The position numbers were made by a program, and so were the translations under genes. From the NCBI RefSeq assembly GCF_000346485.2, contig NZ_KQ976354.1, positions 8,360,039-8,424,038 of the forward strand: a stretch of DNA of 64,000 nucleotides, written 5' to 3'. The notes below the pieces were generated by a model. That model was given only the letters and a program-made list of their open reading frames with translations, did no database searches and had not been told where the DNA came from. Shown in pieces: positions 8,104 through 17,181 of this stretch (positions are counted from its first letter, which is position 1; each line of letters begins with the position of its first letter). This DNA is from Scytonema hofmannii PCC 7110. Its GTDB lineage: Bacteria > Cyanobacteriota > Cyanobacteriia > Cyanobacteriales > Nostocaceae.

Positions 8104-8837
8104 TAAAGCATCTTTTCCAAAAATTGCTTAGCCCGATCGCACTGAGGATTCTGGAAAAATTCACTAGGAGTCGTATCTTCTGCCAAGCATCCCCGATCGA
8201 GGAACAGAATCCGGTTAGCAACTTCTCTTGCAAAACCCATTTCATGAGTCACAATAGCCATAGTTATGCCTGTTCTCGCCAAAGCTTTCATCACGTCTAA
8301 TACATCTTTCACCATTTCCGGGTCTAAAGCAGAAGTTGGTTCATCAAACAGAATCATCTCTGGTTCCATAGCCAGTGCGCGGGCGAGCGCAACCCGTTGT
8401 TTCTGTCCCCCTGAGAGTTTGGCAGGGTAAACATCTGCCTTTTCAGCCAAACCCACTTTAGTGAGTAATTCTAACCCCTTAGTTTTTGCCTCCTGTTTAT
8501 CCATCCCCTTCACCTTAATTGGGGCATAGGTGACATTTTGCAGCACCGTCATGTGAGGAAAAAGATTAAAGTGTTGAAACACCATCACCAAGCGTTGGCG
8601 AATTTTAGCGATATTTGCTTTTGGCAAGGTAATTTCGTACTCGTTGAAGTATACTCTGCCTCTAGTAGGGCGTTCTAACAAATTTAAGCAGCGCAGAAAA
8701 GTTGACTTACCCGAACCAGAAGGACCCAAGATAGCAACAACTTCACCTTGAGAAATTTCAGTGGAAATATCTTTAAGTACGTCGAGTTTTCCAAAAGATT
8801 TATACAAAAATTCAGTCCGAATAACAGCTTCACTCAC
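8103..8837 (-). CDS. Polar amino-acid ABC transporter ATPase (GlnQ/HisP type)
   Basis: A 244-residue ABC ATPase that would energise amino-acid uptake at the inner face of the plasma membrane. All motifs are present: Walker A GPSGSGKST, Q-loop VFQHFNLFPHMTV, signature LSGGQKQRVALARAL, Walker B MILFDEPTSALDPE, and the switch His in VTHEMGF. The FNLFPHMTVLQNV stretch is characteristic of the polar amino-acid subfamily. Its start overlaps the end of the fused binding protein/permease gene by 8 bases, so the two are translationally coupled and form one transporter. Confidence 0.93.
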   Translation of the reverse strand: MSEAVIRTEFLYKSFGKLDVLKDISTEISQGEVVAILGPSGSGKSTFLRCLNLLERPTRGRVYFNEYEITLPKANIAKIRQRLVMVFQHFNLFPHMTVLQNVTYAPIKVKGMDKQEAKTKGLELLTKVGLAEKADVYPAKLSGGQKQRVALARALAMEPEMILFDEPTSALDPEMVKDVLDVMKALARTGITMAIVTHEMGFAREVANRILFLDRGCLAEDTTPSEFFQNPQCDRAKQFLEKML

Positions 8838-10368
8838 TTCGCCTCAACCTCCTTTCAAGTGCGGATGCGCTAAAAGTTAAACCCATAACCAAAACATAGT
8901 AAATTAACCCGGCACATAGCAGGGGTTCAAAGTAAATATACTTATTTGCACCCACAATTTGAGCACTGCGTAAGATTTCCACCACACCAATAGTTGACAC
9001 CAAAGCAGAATCTTTCAACAATCCTATTGTTTCGTTGACCAAAGCAGGGAGAATGTTTTTCAAAGCTTGAGGCAAGATAACATCCCACATCATCAGCCAG
9101 TAAGGAACACCCATGGACATTGCTGCCTCGCGCTGTCCCTTATCAACTGCTTGAATTCCGCCTCGAATGGTTTCTGACATATAAGCCCCAGAGTTGAGGG
9201 TAAAAGTCAGCACTCCTGCTTGCAATGCTGGTATATCATAACCAGTCAGCTGGGGTGTGGCGTAATAAACCAATGCTAACTGCAACAGCAGTGGTGTGCC
9301 TCTAAATATAGAGGTATAAGCGTTAGCAAACCAGCCTAATGGTTCTATGCCAGAAATCTTAAACAGAGATAGTACTGTTCCCCAAATCAAACCCAGGAAT
9401 ACAGATAATACAGTAAACAATAAAGTTATAGGTATCCCTTGAAGAATAAAGGGAATATCTGGAGCGATTCTACCAAAGTCTAGATTTAAACCCTTTGAAG
9501 TTGTAGGTGTTGTTGAAGATGAAGCAGCTTCTGTGGCTGTGTTTTGGGAAAACCACTTCGTTGCTATTTTTTCCAAGTTGCCACTGTCCTTCATTTGTTG
9601 AAGAACTTTGTTAAAAGGTTCTACGAGGGGAGAATTTTTTGGGAAGGCAATAGCTGAACCAGCGTTCTCTCCTGCTGAGGGAATGACATTATATTCTAAA
9701 TCTGGATTAGCTCGAGCAAATCCTTTGGCAATAGTATCCTCAATAATTGCTGCATCAATTCGTTTTGATTTGATTTCCTGAATGGCTTCTGGGACTTTGT
9801 TGAGTTGCTTTAACTTTATGTTGGTGACTTTTTGAGCTATTTTCTTAGCATTTTCCTCTTGGATTGTTCCAAGTTGAACGCCAACTGTTTTACTAGATAA
9901 GTCTTCTGGTTTGGTTAAATTACTCCCTTTAGGAGCAACGATAGTATCTTTTGCTTCGTAATAGATGATAGAAAAATCAACATTTTTTCGCCGTTCTGGG
10001 GTAGGCGTCATCCCAGCCATGGCAAAGTCAGCCCGTTTTGCTTGAACTGCAGGAATCAAACCATTAAAATCTGACTCGATCACCCGAAGCTTAAATCCAA
10101 GTTCTTTGGCAATTGTGTTAGCAATATCAATATCAAAGCCAACAATTTTCCTTTCACCGTCCTTGGTATTGTAATACTCATAAGGGGGATAGTCAGGTGA
10201 AGTTATCATTGTTAACGTGTCTTTGCCAACTGACGGGGCTGCATGGAGAAAATTGCTGCGACTGATTGTGGTGGTAACTGCGATAAGCCGGGTACGGCTT
10301 GCGCCAAGGGCGATCGCGACTACAAGTAACAGCGTAAATAGCAATATTTTACGTTTCTTGATTGACAT
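8830..10368 (-). CDS. Fused amino-acid binding protein and permease (BgtB-like)
   Basis: A 512-residue fusion. A hydrophobic N-terminal segment (about residues 9-25) is followed by a family 3 solute-binding domain (about 50-275, with SPDYPPYEYY and GFDIDIANTIAKELGF). Then comes a His/Glu/Gln-type permease domain (about 300-508) with the EAA loop GQREAAMSMGVPYWLMMWDV. Fused binding/permease subunits of this kind are known in cyanobacteria, for example BgtB of the basic amino acid and glutamine system in Anabaena. The adjacent ATPase supplies the energising subunit. Substrate is probably a polar or basic amino acid; exact specificity is not readable. Confidence 0.9.
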   Translation of the reverse strand: MSIKKRKILLFTLLLVVAIALGASRTRLIAVTTTISRSNFLHAAPSVGKDTLTMITSPDYPPYEYYNTKDGERKIVGFDIDIANTIAKELGFKLRVIESDFNGLIPAVQAKRADFAMAGMTPTPERRKNVDFSIIYYEAKDTIVAPKGSNLTKPEDLSSKTVGVQLGTIQEENAKKIAQKVTNIKLKQLNKVPEAIQEIKSKRIDAAIIEDTIAKGFARANPDLEYNVIPSAGENAGSAIAFPKNSPLVEPFNKVLQQMKDSGNLEKIATKWFSQNTATEAASSSTTPTTSKGLNLDFGRIAPDIPFILQGIPITLLFTVLSVFLGLIWGTVLSLFKISGIEPLGWFANAYTSIFRGTPLLLQLALVYYATPQLTGYDIPALQAGVLTFTLNSGAYMSETIRGGIQAVDKGQREAAMSMGVPYWLMMWDVILPQALKNILPALVNETIGLLKDSALVSTIGVVEILRSAQIVGANKYIYFEPLLCAGLIYYVLVMGLTFSASALERRLRRSE

Positions 10369-10512
10369 ATTGATAAGAAGATGCAGCTGATGTAGCAGCT
10401 AGTTTTTGCCTAATTACGTAAATGTAAATTTTGAGTTATCCTACCAACGAAAGGGAGCTATTTTTCTCCACATTGTTTGGTTTTTGAAATATACGTAATC
10501 AGGCAATGTCTT

Positions 10513-11496
10513 TTATCTCCTCACACCAGCAAAAATTTCCTGTGCTCTATCAATTTGTTTGCGTACAGCTTGTGCGGAAGCGTGTAAATCACTTATTTCT
10601 TCATCTGTCAAGTTTAGCTCTACAATGCTTTCGAGTCCATTACGCCCCAAGCGACAAGGAACTCCAATAAAAATATCTTTTAAACCGTATTCGCCCTCAA
10701 GATATGCGGCGGCGGGTAACAAGCGCGATTGATTGAGCAGTATTGATTCCACCATGATGCAGGTGGAAGAAGCTGGTGCAAAAAAAGCTCCACCTGTTTG
10801 CATGAGTTGGACAATTTCGGCACCACCGTTACGGGTTCGTTCTACCAAACGTCTAATTGTATCTGTGTCTAACAATTCTGTAATTGGAACGCCGTTGACG
10901 GTGGAGTACCGGGGAAAGGGAACCATTAAATCGCCATGACTTCCCAACACCATCGCTTTGACATCTTGGTGACAAACGCCTAACTCCATTGCAATAAAGG
11001 CTTCAAAGCGAGATGAATCTAGGACACCAGCCATACCTAAAATGCGATCGCGTGGCAATCCAGTTGCTTGCCATACTAAATAAGCCATCACATCTAAGGG
11101 ATTTGTGACAACTATATATATTGCATGGGGAGAGTGAACAAGTGCTTTTTTAGCTGCTTCCACGACAATCTTCGCATTTGTCAGTAACAAGTCATCTCGA
11201 GTCATACCTGGTTTACGAGGAAAACCTGCCGTGATGACAACAACATCAGACTCAGCACTATCAGCATAGTCATTTGTGCCGATAATCTGGCGGTTGTGCA
11301 GTTCAATTCCCCTTGCCTCCATCAAATCTAGTGCCAATCCTTGAGGCATTCCTGAAACAATATCTAGCAGGACAACATCTGCCAGATTTTTTTCTACAAT
11401 CCGTTGGGCTAGGGTACTACCAACTTTACCTGCACCGATAACGGTGACGCGGGGTGAACAACTTATTTTTGAGAAGGAAGGGGAATTGCTAATCAT
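10513..11496 (-). CDS. mdh: NAD-dependent malate dehydrogenase
   Basis: A 327-residue lactate/malate dehydrogenase fold protein. The Rossmann glycines are in VTVIGAGKVGSTLA. The substrate loop GFPRKPGMTRDDLL carries arginines typical of malate rather than lactate binding. VTNPLDVMAYL and the catalytic His in VLGSHGDLMVPF are also present. This is the LDH-like (tetrameric) MDH type common in cyanobacteria. It stands alone on the minus strand, about 145 bases upstream (in transcription) of the amino-acid transporter genes. Confidence 0.93.
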   Translation of the reverse strand: MISNSPSFSKISCSPRVTVIGAGKVGSTLAQRIVEKNLADVVLLDIVSGMPQGLALDLMEARGIELHNRQIIGTNDYADSAESDVVVITAGFPRKPGMTRDDLLLTNAKIVVEAAKKALVHSPHAIYIVVTNPLDVMAYLVWQATGLPRDRILGMAGVLDSSRFEAFIAMELGVCHQDVKAMVLGSHGDLMVPFPRYSTVNGVPITELLDTDTIRRLVERTRNGGAEIVQLMQTGGAFFAPASSTCIMVESILLNQSRLLPAAAYLEGEYGLKDIFIGVPCRLGRNGLESIVELNLTDEEISDLHASAQAVRKQIDRAQEIFAGVRR

Positions 11497-11579
11497 ATTA
11501 CAGTATTTTTGCTAGTGGTTAATGTACAGCCACCAGTTACCAGCTATCAGTACATTACTGATAGCTGATGCTGACAGCT

Positions 11580-11795
11580 TTATTTAAACTCCTCAAGTTG
11601 ATCCAGACGCAGCCAAATGTTTGGTGTTGGCACTTTCCCAAATTTCACTAGGGCGTAGTCACCTTTGAGATCGACGACTTCACCTTTGGTTTCAAATAAG
11701 TAGGAAGGAAAGCGGGTGTCACTGGCTTGTGCTTCTAAACTGTTTTCCAATTTCTCGCGGACAGCACGAACCATATCTCCTTTTTTGACAGCCAT
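11580..11795 (-). CDS. ndhO: NAD(P)H-quinone oxidoreductase subunit O
   Basis: A 71-residue protein starting [12 protein letters not shown] and ending [12 protein letters not shown]. It matches NdhO, a small peripheral subunit of the cyanobacterial and chloroplast NDH-1 complex, on the cytoplasmic side of the thylakoid membrane. The longer open frame (to 11939) is not used: the ATG at 11795 has a GAGGA just upstream and gives the normal family length. Its partners ndhA, ndhI and ndhG lie about 50 kb away in the window, which is usual because ndhO is unlinked to the main operons. Confidence 0.92.
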   Translation of the reverse strand: MAVKKGDMVRAVREKLENSLEAQASDTRFPSYLFETKGEVVDLKGDYALVKFGKVPTPNIWLRLDQLEEFK

Positions 11796-12057
11796 GAGGA
11801 ATCCTCTTGAGTTTGTACACTGTTTTATTAAGGATTTTAACCCGTGCCTAGTTTTTATTGTGTTAAGACAAAATTTGAACCGCAGATGAACGCAAATGTA
11901 CGCAGACAAAATTTGGAAATTCTCTGCTAATACCAGCATTTATAGATGGTTGGAGATTTTTGGTTACATGGTGTTGATTAAATGTACTCTTATTTTTTAT
12001 ACAGTAAGTTGTTTGCAATTGGACTGCAATATCTAAAATTTTGAATTTTGAATAACT

Positions 12058-12202
12058 TATACGATTTTGGATTTTAGATTTTGGATTTTGGATTGAGAAA
12101 GCTGTTTTGGAGTTTGGATTTTAGATTTTGGATTGAGAAAGCCTCACTATGGTTGAATTTCACCCAATTCTCTGTCCTATTCTTTTTTCAAATTAAGATT
12201 AT
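12058..12202 (-). repeat. MITE-like repeat, degenerate copy
   Basis: Read on the minus strand it begins with an AATTTGAAAAAA-like left part, then TTGGGTGAAATTCAA, TTTCTCAATCCAAAATC (twice) and an ATCGTATA end. The same order of blocks is seen at 21926-22095, 33225-33308 and 45529-45624. Its left end reaches the mutM stop codon. Confidence 0.6.
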
Positions 12203-13143
12203 CTTTGGCAGTGGGAACAATAATGACTTGAACGCCCAGCTAATCTTGTACGTAGAATTGCAGTGCCGCAAACTCGGCAAGGTTCTCCGGTACGGTTGTA
12301 TACCCAGGCAACACCACCGTAGTTACCGTTAACGCCTTTGACATTTAGGAAATTACTAAAAGTTGTGCCGCCTGCTTCAATACTGGTTTCTAAGACTTGA
12401 ACGATGCACAAGCGCAAGCGTTCGATTTGCTCTCGCTGCAAATCTATACATAAGGTTTCTGGAAGTATTCGACTGGAAAATAATGCTTCATCTGCGTAGA
12501 TGTTACCTAGTCCTGCTACGACTGACTGATCGAGGAGTGCAGTTTTGATCGGGCGGCGACGATTTTTGAGTTTGTTTGCCAGGTAATCTACAGTAAATTC
12601 AGGGGAAAAGGGGTCTATTGCTAATTTTGCTAAACCAGTGATGATGCTTTCTGGCGCTCTACCTGGAGGCACCCACCACATTTGACCGAAGGTGCGCTGA
12701 TCCACAAAACGAAGTTCGCGATCGCCCTGAAAAAATAATCTGACTCTCGTGTGCTTGTGTAATGGTTCATCTTGATGTAGCCATAATAGTTGACCTGTCA
12801 TCCGTAGATGGACTCCTAGGAAACTGGGAGAGGGAGAGGGAGGGAGAAGGGGGGAAGGGGAGAGGGGGGGAAGGGGAGAGGAGGTATATAAGGAGGAAAT
12901 TTCTATCTTGTCCCCCTTGTCCTCCTTGTCTCTTCTAGAGCAGCTTAGTTCGGCTAGGAGGTATTTACCGCGACGATGCCAGATTGCGATCGCACTCTCT
13001 TGAATTGCCGTTAAAAATTCTTGTGGTGAAAACGGGTAAGCAATTGTGCGATGAAGGAGCACATTTCCACCCGTTATTTTTTGGTTAAGGGTCAATTGAT
13101 TTAAACCCCGTCGGACTGTTTCAACTTCAGGCAGTTCTGGCAT
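12199..13143 (-). CDS. mutM: Formamidopyrimidine-DNA glycosylase (Fpg) with a low-complexity insertion
   Basis: A 314-residue DNA glycosylase/AP lyase that removes 8-oxoguanine and formamidopyrimidines. Starting at the ATG at 13143 gives the essential MPELPEVETVRRGL N-terminus (P2 and E3 catalytic after Met removal). K60 in RRGKYLL, the H2TH motif region VAGLGNIYADE, and the C-terminal zinc finger with CRVCG and CSHC are present. Residues about 67-108 are an extra stretch rich in Ser and Pro between two conserved strands (KYLLAEL and LGVHLRMTG). It is encoded by GGGAGAGG/TTGTCC-type repeat DNA resembling the intergenic sequence just upstream of the gene. Key residues lie outside the insert, so activity may be retained. 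Confidence 0.92.
   Translation of the reverse strand: MPELPEVETVRRGLNQLTLNQKITGGNVLLHRTIAYPFSPQEFLTAIQESAIAIWHRRGKYLLAELSCSRRDKEDKGDKIEISSLYTSSPLPPLSPSPLLPPSPSPSFLGVHLRMTGQLLWLHQDEPLHKHTRVRLFFQGDRELRFVDQRTFGQMWWVPPGRAPESIITGLAKLAIDPFSPEFTVDYLANKLKNRRRPIKTALLDQSVVAGLGNIYADEALFSSRILPETLCIDLQREQIERLRLCIVQVLETSIEAGGTTFSNFLNVKGVNGNYGGVAWVYNRTGEPCRVCGTAILRTRLAGRSSHYCSHCQR
12820..12945. repeat. Purine-rich repeat DNA inside mutM
   Basis: A G/A-rich run of GGGAGAGG-like units followed by TTGTCC/TTGTCTC units, in frame within mutM. Related TTGTCTCCCTTGTCC sequence lies at about 13200-13240, upstream of the gene. Confidence 0.65.
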
Positions 13144-13420
13144 CTGTTTGGTGAGCCTTGATGAGAGCAGAGACAAGGGAGAGTGGGGGAGAAAATCCTA
13201 CCTTGTCTCCCTTGTCCACTTTGTCTCCTTGTCCCCCATGACTCCATCATCTAAAAACATTCGGGATGTTGGAAACTCAGGATTAGAAATCCTGAGAGGA
13301 AAACGGACAAGAGCAATTTTAATTGCGGCGATTAAAAGCAGAGTTTCTGGGCGATCGCATAGAAACTCTGCAAAACCCCTGGATTTAATCCAGGGGTCAG
13401 TGACAACTGGCAAATAGCTG

Positions 13421-13633
13421 TTACTTTTTCGCCTTAGCCTTAGGAGCTTCAACCTCAATTAATTCTTCATCGGCGAAATTGTTGGTGTTGATGCCAGAGT
13501 AATTTACGTTGTTAAAACGGACGATGACTGGGTACTTGATACCGCTTTGGTCAATGGATGCCACAGTTCCTGTATCTTGATACCAGTAGGATTCGGGGCG
13601 GAGAATACGAACTTTAGAACCACGTTGAACCAT
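13421..13633 (-). CDS. psaE: Photosystem I reaction centre subunit IV
   Basis: A 70-residue SH3-like protein ([40 protein letters not shown]) matching PsaE. It docks ferredoxin and stabilises PsaC on the stromal/cytoplasmic face of photosystem I. The C-terminal lysine-rich tail (KAKAKK) is common in cyanobacterial PsaE. It is a single-gene unit on the minus strand. Length and sequence fit the family throughout. Confidence 0.96.
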   Translation of the reverse strand: MVQRGSKVRILRPESYWYQDTGTVASIDQSGIKYPVIVRFNNVNYSGINTNNFADEELIEVEAPKAKAKK

Positions 13634-13740
13634 GAGTTTCTTCCCTTTTAGTTATCAATGGCCAATCTAAATAGGCTAATTGATTTCACTCTACAGGTTT
13701 AAGGTCGCTTACAGGCGTTTTGTTAAGTTATTTGTCATTG

Positions 13741-13775
13741 GTGGGCATTGGGCATTGGGCATTGGGCATTGGGTA
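13741..13775. repeat. Heptamer array (GGGCATT)n
   Basis: Four to five tandem GGGCATT units upstream of psaE. The complementary-looking ATGGGCA array recurs between ndhI and ndhG. Confidence 0.75.
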
Positions 13776-14045
13776 TTTCCACCAACCACCAACCAAAAAA
13801 AAATTTATCCAGATCGGCAGACGTTGTGTGTGGATGTCTATAAGTAGCTGCGGACTGCTCGATAGTAGGCAGCAACGCCCAAGAAACTTTTTTGATTGGT
13901 TTTCGTCCACAGGGTTAGCTTAAAGCCATCTATCTTTTAAAGCGTTTGGACAAAAACAACAGTGGGAATCGAACTCAAGGTAAAGTAGCGTTGCGGATTT
14001 CTTCTGATACTTAACAGTGATAGCGAGATACTAGGTAAAATCGCA

Positions 14046-14115
14046 TCACTGGTCACTGGTCACTGGTCACTAGTCACTGGTCACCGGTCACTGGTCACCG
14101 GTCACTGGTCACTGA
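14046..14115. repeat. Heptamer array (TCACTGG)10
   Basis: Ten consecutive 7-bp units; six are perfect TCACTGG and four vary by one base (TCACTAG, TCACCGG twice, TCACTGA). STRR-type repeat. Confidence 0.9.
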
Positions 14116-14235
14116 TTACCGTAATTTTACTAGCTAATCTCTGCGTCCCAAGGTGAAAATGGGTGAAACCCTCCTTGACAATGTCCTTGGGATCGCTTAC
14201 TTTCAATGGTCGCAAACACTTTATTTTGGGAAGAC

Positions 14236-14820
14236 TTATGCTTTTATCAAGACGAACACGCTACCCTCGTTACCCCTGCCGATCCGTAAATTGTTATCTA
14301 GATAGGTAATATCCAACCAACCTTGTTGTTCATTGCTATTGAGAGCAAAATCTATAGCGGTAAATTTTTTACCAGCCTCTATCTGTTGGATGAAAGTTTC
14401 TGGGGAACTGTAACCTAATAAACGTTGTAATCCAATTATTGATCGCTCAAATTTGACATTGATTCTTCTACCTGAAACAGGCTCAAATTTTGCAGCAACA
14501 CTGACAATGCTTTCAAGTAATGGCAAGCCATAAACTTCAGCTATGTTGTAAACACTGTTAGTTTGTATGCGTATATACTGATAAATTTGACCGAGCTTGT
14601 ATAAGGGTAAATTATCAATATTGAGTAAAGCTCTACTCGTGGTGTATACAAGTCGCCAGTTGCCATCCAACAAGTTGGGAGCTTCGACGGGACATGGTGT
14701 AGGATTGAGATCTTCTAATTTTGCAATTGCAATTAAAATGGCTTGTTTCTCTTGCTCAGTTGCAATTAGACCGCGATTTTTACCAGCAATTGCTTCTAAA
14801 AGAGTCGCTTTTCCTAGCAT
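14236..14820 (-). CDS. PAP/fibrillin family protein
   Basis: A 194-residue protein of the plastid-lipid-associated protein (PAP/fibrillin) family. It shows LLDGNWRLVYTTSRALL, a characteristic strand near residue 50-70, and a C-terminal DITYLDNNLRIGRGNEGSVFVL, the family's conserved ending. These lipocalin-like proteins associate with thylakoid lipid and are linked to photoprotection, but their ligand is not settled. I chose the ATG at 14820, preceded by GAGGTG about 10 bases upstream; the open frame extends 20 codons further but has no better start. Confidence 0.88.
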   Translation of the reverse strand: MLGKATLLEAIAGKNRGLIATEQEKQAILIAIAKLEDLNPTPCPVEAPNLLDGNWRLVYTTSRALLNIDNLPLYKLGQIYQYIRIQTNSVYNIAEVYGLPLLESIVSVAAKFEPVSGRRINVKFERSIIGLQRLLGYSSPETFIQQIEAGKKFTAIDFALNSNEQQGWLDITYLDNNLRIGRGNEGSVFVLIKA

Positions 14821-15035
14821 AATTAATTTCACCTCAAAAACATCAGTATTGAAAACATATTGATGAACAATGTATAGCACCCTACCAAAAGAAAATTTAC
14901 TGTGACTCTTACCTTTTTAAGAAATAATTTTGTCGGATTTCTGAAAAAGGGGTTGAATTAACAAGTAAATCGTGCATTATCAAGTGATAGACTCTAAGTG
15001 TCTAGTTATCATCTCCATATAGTTTCTTCGTAAAT

Positions 15036-15275
15036 ATGCTAAATTCACCACTACGTGAGGAACCCCGCAACAGACGAGCCCCTGTAATTCCATTAAAGCA
15101 AGAGTCCTCCCTGTTAGACTGGTTGCAAACAAACGGTCGTCTCATAGCACGAGATGTTCACGAACCCGACTATTCGGATGAAGAAGAAGAGATATCAGAG
15201 TTTTTGAGTACTGACGACGGAATTAGCGATTTTGATTATGATGACGATGACAATGTCGTCCCAGATGAAGAATAG
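15036..15275 (+). CDS. Small acidic DUF3134-type protein
   Basis: A 79-residue protein starting MLNSPLREEPRNRRAPVIPL, followed by SSLLDWLQTNGRLIARD and a highly acidic C-terminal half (runs of E and D). It matches, from memory, the cyanobacterial DUF3134 family; no function is known. It lies 80 bases upstream of mraY on the same strand and may be cotranscribed with it, but nothing in the sequence links it to peptidoglycan synthesis. Confidence 0.75.
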   Translation: MLNSPLREEPRNRRAPVIPLKQESSLLDWLQTNGRLIARDVHEPDYSDEEEEISEFLSTDDGISDFDYDDDDNVVPDEE

Positions 15276-15355
15276 CTAATTCAAACTTAAGACATATTGG
15301 CATAGCCAAATCCTCTTTGTTTAACTTTGCAAGTGTGGAGTGAAGGGAAATATCC

Positions 15356-16459
15356 GTGGACGCTAAGTTATCTCCTAACCAAGGGTTAAGTATCATTAAT
15401 GGTATAGGTTTAGTCTCCCTACTCGGTGTAGGGCTGGGTGTATCAGCGCTAATTCTTGACAGCATAGCAAATAGAATGCCTTGGCAAGGTATGTCGCTTA
15501 CCTTACCTCTACTATTCTGCGCTGTCGCTTCAGCCGCCGTTGGCTTCTGGGCGGTACCACTGCTACAAGCGCTGAAAACCGGGCAAATCATCCGCGAGGA
15601 TGGTCCTCAAGCTCATTTGAAAAAAGCAGGGACTCCCACGATGGGGGGCATATTCTTTGTTCCCGTGGCAGTGATTTCTGCTTGTATCTGGTCTAACTTT
15701 GCCACAGAAGTACTAGCTGTTGCCGCTTTGACACTCAGCTACGGGTTGATTGGCTGGCTTGACGATTGGCAAATTCTCCGCCGCAAGTCAAACAAAGGCA
15801 TCTCTCCCCGCATGAAACTGATTTTGCAAGTGACATTTGCCGTCGCGTTTTGTCTGTGGCTTGTTGTTTCTCATCCCGCTCATATTACCAATATAGCTTT
15901 ACCTTTTGGTTTTTACATACCTCTAGGTCTTCTCTTCTGGCCTTTAGCAGGTTTTGTACTTGTAGCGGAAAGCAATTCTACCAACCTCACTGACGGCATT
16001 GATGGCTTGGCTGGAGGAACAGTAGCGATCGCATTATTAGCCTTAGGTGCTTTGGTAGCACCAACTTCGCCCGGATTGATGATTTTCTGTGCTTCTCTAA
16101 GTGGTGGTTGTTTGGGTTTCTTAGTCCACAACCGCAACCCAGCCCGAGTTTTTATGGGAGACACAGGTTCCTTGGCTTTAGGAGGTGCTTTAGCAGCAGT
16201 CGCTTTGTTGGCAAACAGCTTAGTAGCACTGTTTATTCTCAGTGGCATCTTCTTCGTAGAAACACTTTCTGTAATGGCGCAGGTTAGCTACTACAAAGCT
16301 ACGAAAGGTCCAGATGGTAAAGGCAAGCGCCTTTTGAAAATGGCTCCACTACACCATCACCTAGAACTTTCTGGTTGGTCGGAATTACAAGTTGTGACTG
16401 TGTTCTATATCATCAGTGCAATTCTAGCAGTCATCGCTCTAACGGTAGGTCAATTTTGA
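15356..16459 (+). CDS. mraY: Phospho-N-acetylmuramoyl-pentapeptide-transferase
   Basis: A 367-residue integral membrane enzyme that transfers phospho-MurNAc-pentapeptide from UDP to undecaprenyl phosphate, making lipid I for peptidoglycan. Family motifs are clear: AHLKKAGTPTMGGIFF, LDDW, NSTNLTDGIDGLAGG, VFMGDTGSLALGG and the His cluster PLHHHLELSGW. About ten hydrophobic segments are visible. Translation starts at a GTG at 15356. No other mur genes are adjacent. A strong terminator follows. Confidence 0.95.
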   Translation: MDAKLSPNQGLSIINGIGLVSLLGVGLGVSALILDSIANRMPWQGMSLTLPLLFCAVASAAVGFWAVPLLQALKTGQIIREDGPQAHLKKAGTPTMGGIFFVPVAVISACIWSNFATEVLAVAALTLSYGLIGWLDDWQILRRKSNKGISPRMKLILQVTFAVAFCLWLVVSHPAHITNIALPFGFYIPLGLLFWPLAGFVLVAESNSTNLTDGIDGLAGGTVAIALLALGALVAPTSPGLMIFCASLSGGCLGFLVHNRNPARVFMGDTGSLALGGALAAVALLANSLVALFILSGIFFVETLSVMAQVSYYKATKGPDGKGKRLLKMAPLHHHLELSGWSELQVVTVFYIISAILAVIALTVGQF

Positions 16460-16487
16460 TGTGTTGAACAACAACTTAGATACAAGT

Positions 16488-16526
16488 TAAATAACCTTCT
16501 CGATTTGAGGGGGTTATTTATTTTTG
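16488..16526 (+). terminator. Intrinsic terminator after mraY
   Basis: TAAATAACC pairs perfectly with GGTTATTTA, and the stem extends inward through C-G, T-A and G-T pairs to about 14 bp around a short loop, followed by a T-rich tail (ATTTTTG). It lies 28 bases after the mraY stop. Confidence 0.75.
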
Positions 16527-16527
16527 T

Positions 16528-16605
16528 TAGTGGTTAGTTGTTAGTGGATAGTTGTTGGTTGTTGGTTGTTAGTAGTAGTAGCTAATAACCACTAACCACT
16601 AGCAA
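16528..16605. repeat. Heptamer-like array (TTAGTGG/TTGTTGG)
   Basis: Degenerate TTAGTGGTTAGTTG units between the convergent ends of mraY and moaB; a similar block is at about 17108-17175 upstream of moaB. Confidence 0.6.
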
Positions 16606-17098
16606 TTTGTTTTACTAAATGAACAAGTTCTGGTAAAATCAGCTTTTCCATAGCCAATCGCACAGCATTACTAGAACCGGGTAGAGAAAAAATCAGTTTT
16701 TGTTGATATGTACCTGCAATAGCGCGAGATGCGATCGCTCTCGAACCGATGTCTTGATAACTTAAAAAGCGGAATATTTCTCCAAATCCGGGCAAAGTTT
16801 TTTCTAACAGCTTTTCAACCGCATCATAGGTGGTGTCTCTTGGTGCAATACCCGTACCACCATTAATCAGAATAACATTTAAATTACGGCGCTGACCCAG
16901 CAAGTTTACTTGCTCTTGAATTTGTGCTGGTTCATCTTTGACAATCGTATAAGCTTCTATATCATGGTTGGCATTGCGAAGTAATTCCTGAATAAGATGA
17001 CCGCTTTTATCCGTTTCTGGGGTACGGGTATCGCTGACAGTAATTATTGCACAAGTGACCCTTGTATTTGAAGTATCTGGATGCGGAAGGTGAGTCAT
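16592..17098 (-). CDS. moaB: Molybdenum cofactor biosynthesis protein B
   Basis: A 168-residue MoaB/MogA-fold protein. VTCAIITVSDTRTPETDKSG, NVILINGGTGIAPRDTTYDAV and the loop FSLPGSSNAVRLAMEKLI are the family motifs. MoaB/MogA proteins adenylylate molybdopterin before molybdenum insertion; in many bacteria MoaB itself is redundant or has an uncertain role. The product serves molybdoenzymes such as nitrate reductase. No other moa or moe genes are in the window. Confidence 0.9.
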   Translation of the reverse strand: MTHLPHPDTSNTRVTCAIITVSDTRTPETDKSGHLIQELLRNANHDIEAYTIVKDEPAQIQEQVNLLGQRRNLNVILINGGTGIAPRDTTYDAVEKLLEKTLPGFGEIFRFLSYQDIGSRAIASRAIAGTYQQKLIFSLPGSSNAVRLAMEKLILPELVHLVKQIASG

Positions 17099-17181
17099 AA
17101 AGAAAGTTTGTTAGTTGTTAGTGGTTAGTAGTTAGTAGATAATAACAACTAACCACTAACAACTAACAACTAACAATGAAC

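Larger units (their letters stand above)
13634..14235. other. Gene-free stretch with heptamer arrays
   Basis: About 600 bases upstream of psaE without a credible gene. It contains GGGCATT heptamers at about 13741-13775 and a ten-unit TCACTGG array at 14046-14115. The psaE promoter must lie in the right-hand neighbourhood of 13633, but I cannot point to it. Confidence 0.6.

Noticed and set aside
13198-13458. Overlapping frames on both strands upstream of mutM and across the psaE end
   Set aside because: They translate repeat DNA and overlap psaE; no family features.
13955-13990. GGGAATCGAACTC, similar to the T arm of a tRNA on the minus strand
   Set aside because: The flanking bases do not form a T stem, and no acceptor, D or anticodon arm is found around it.
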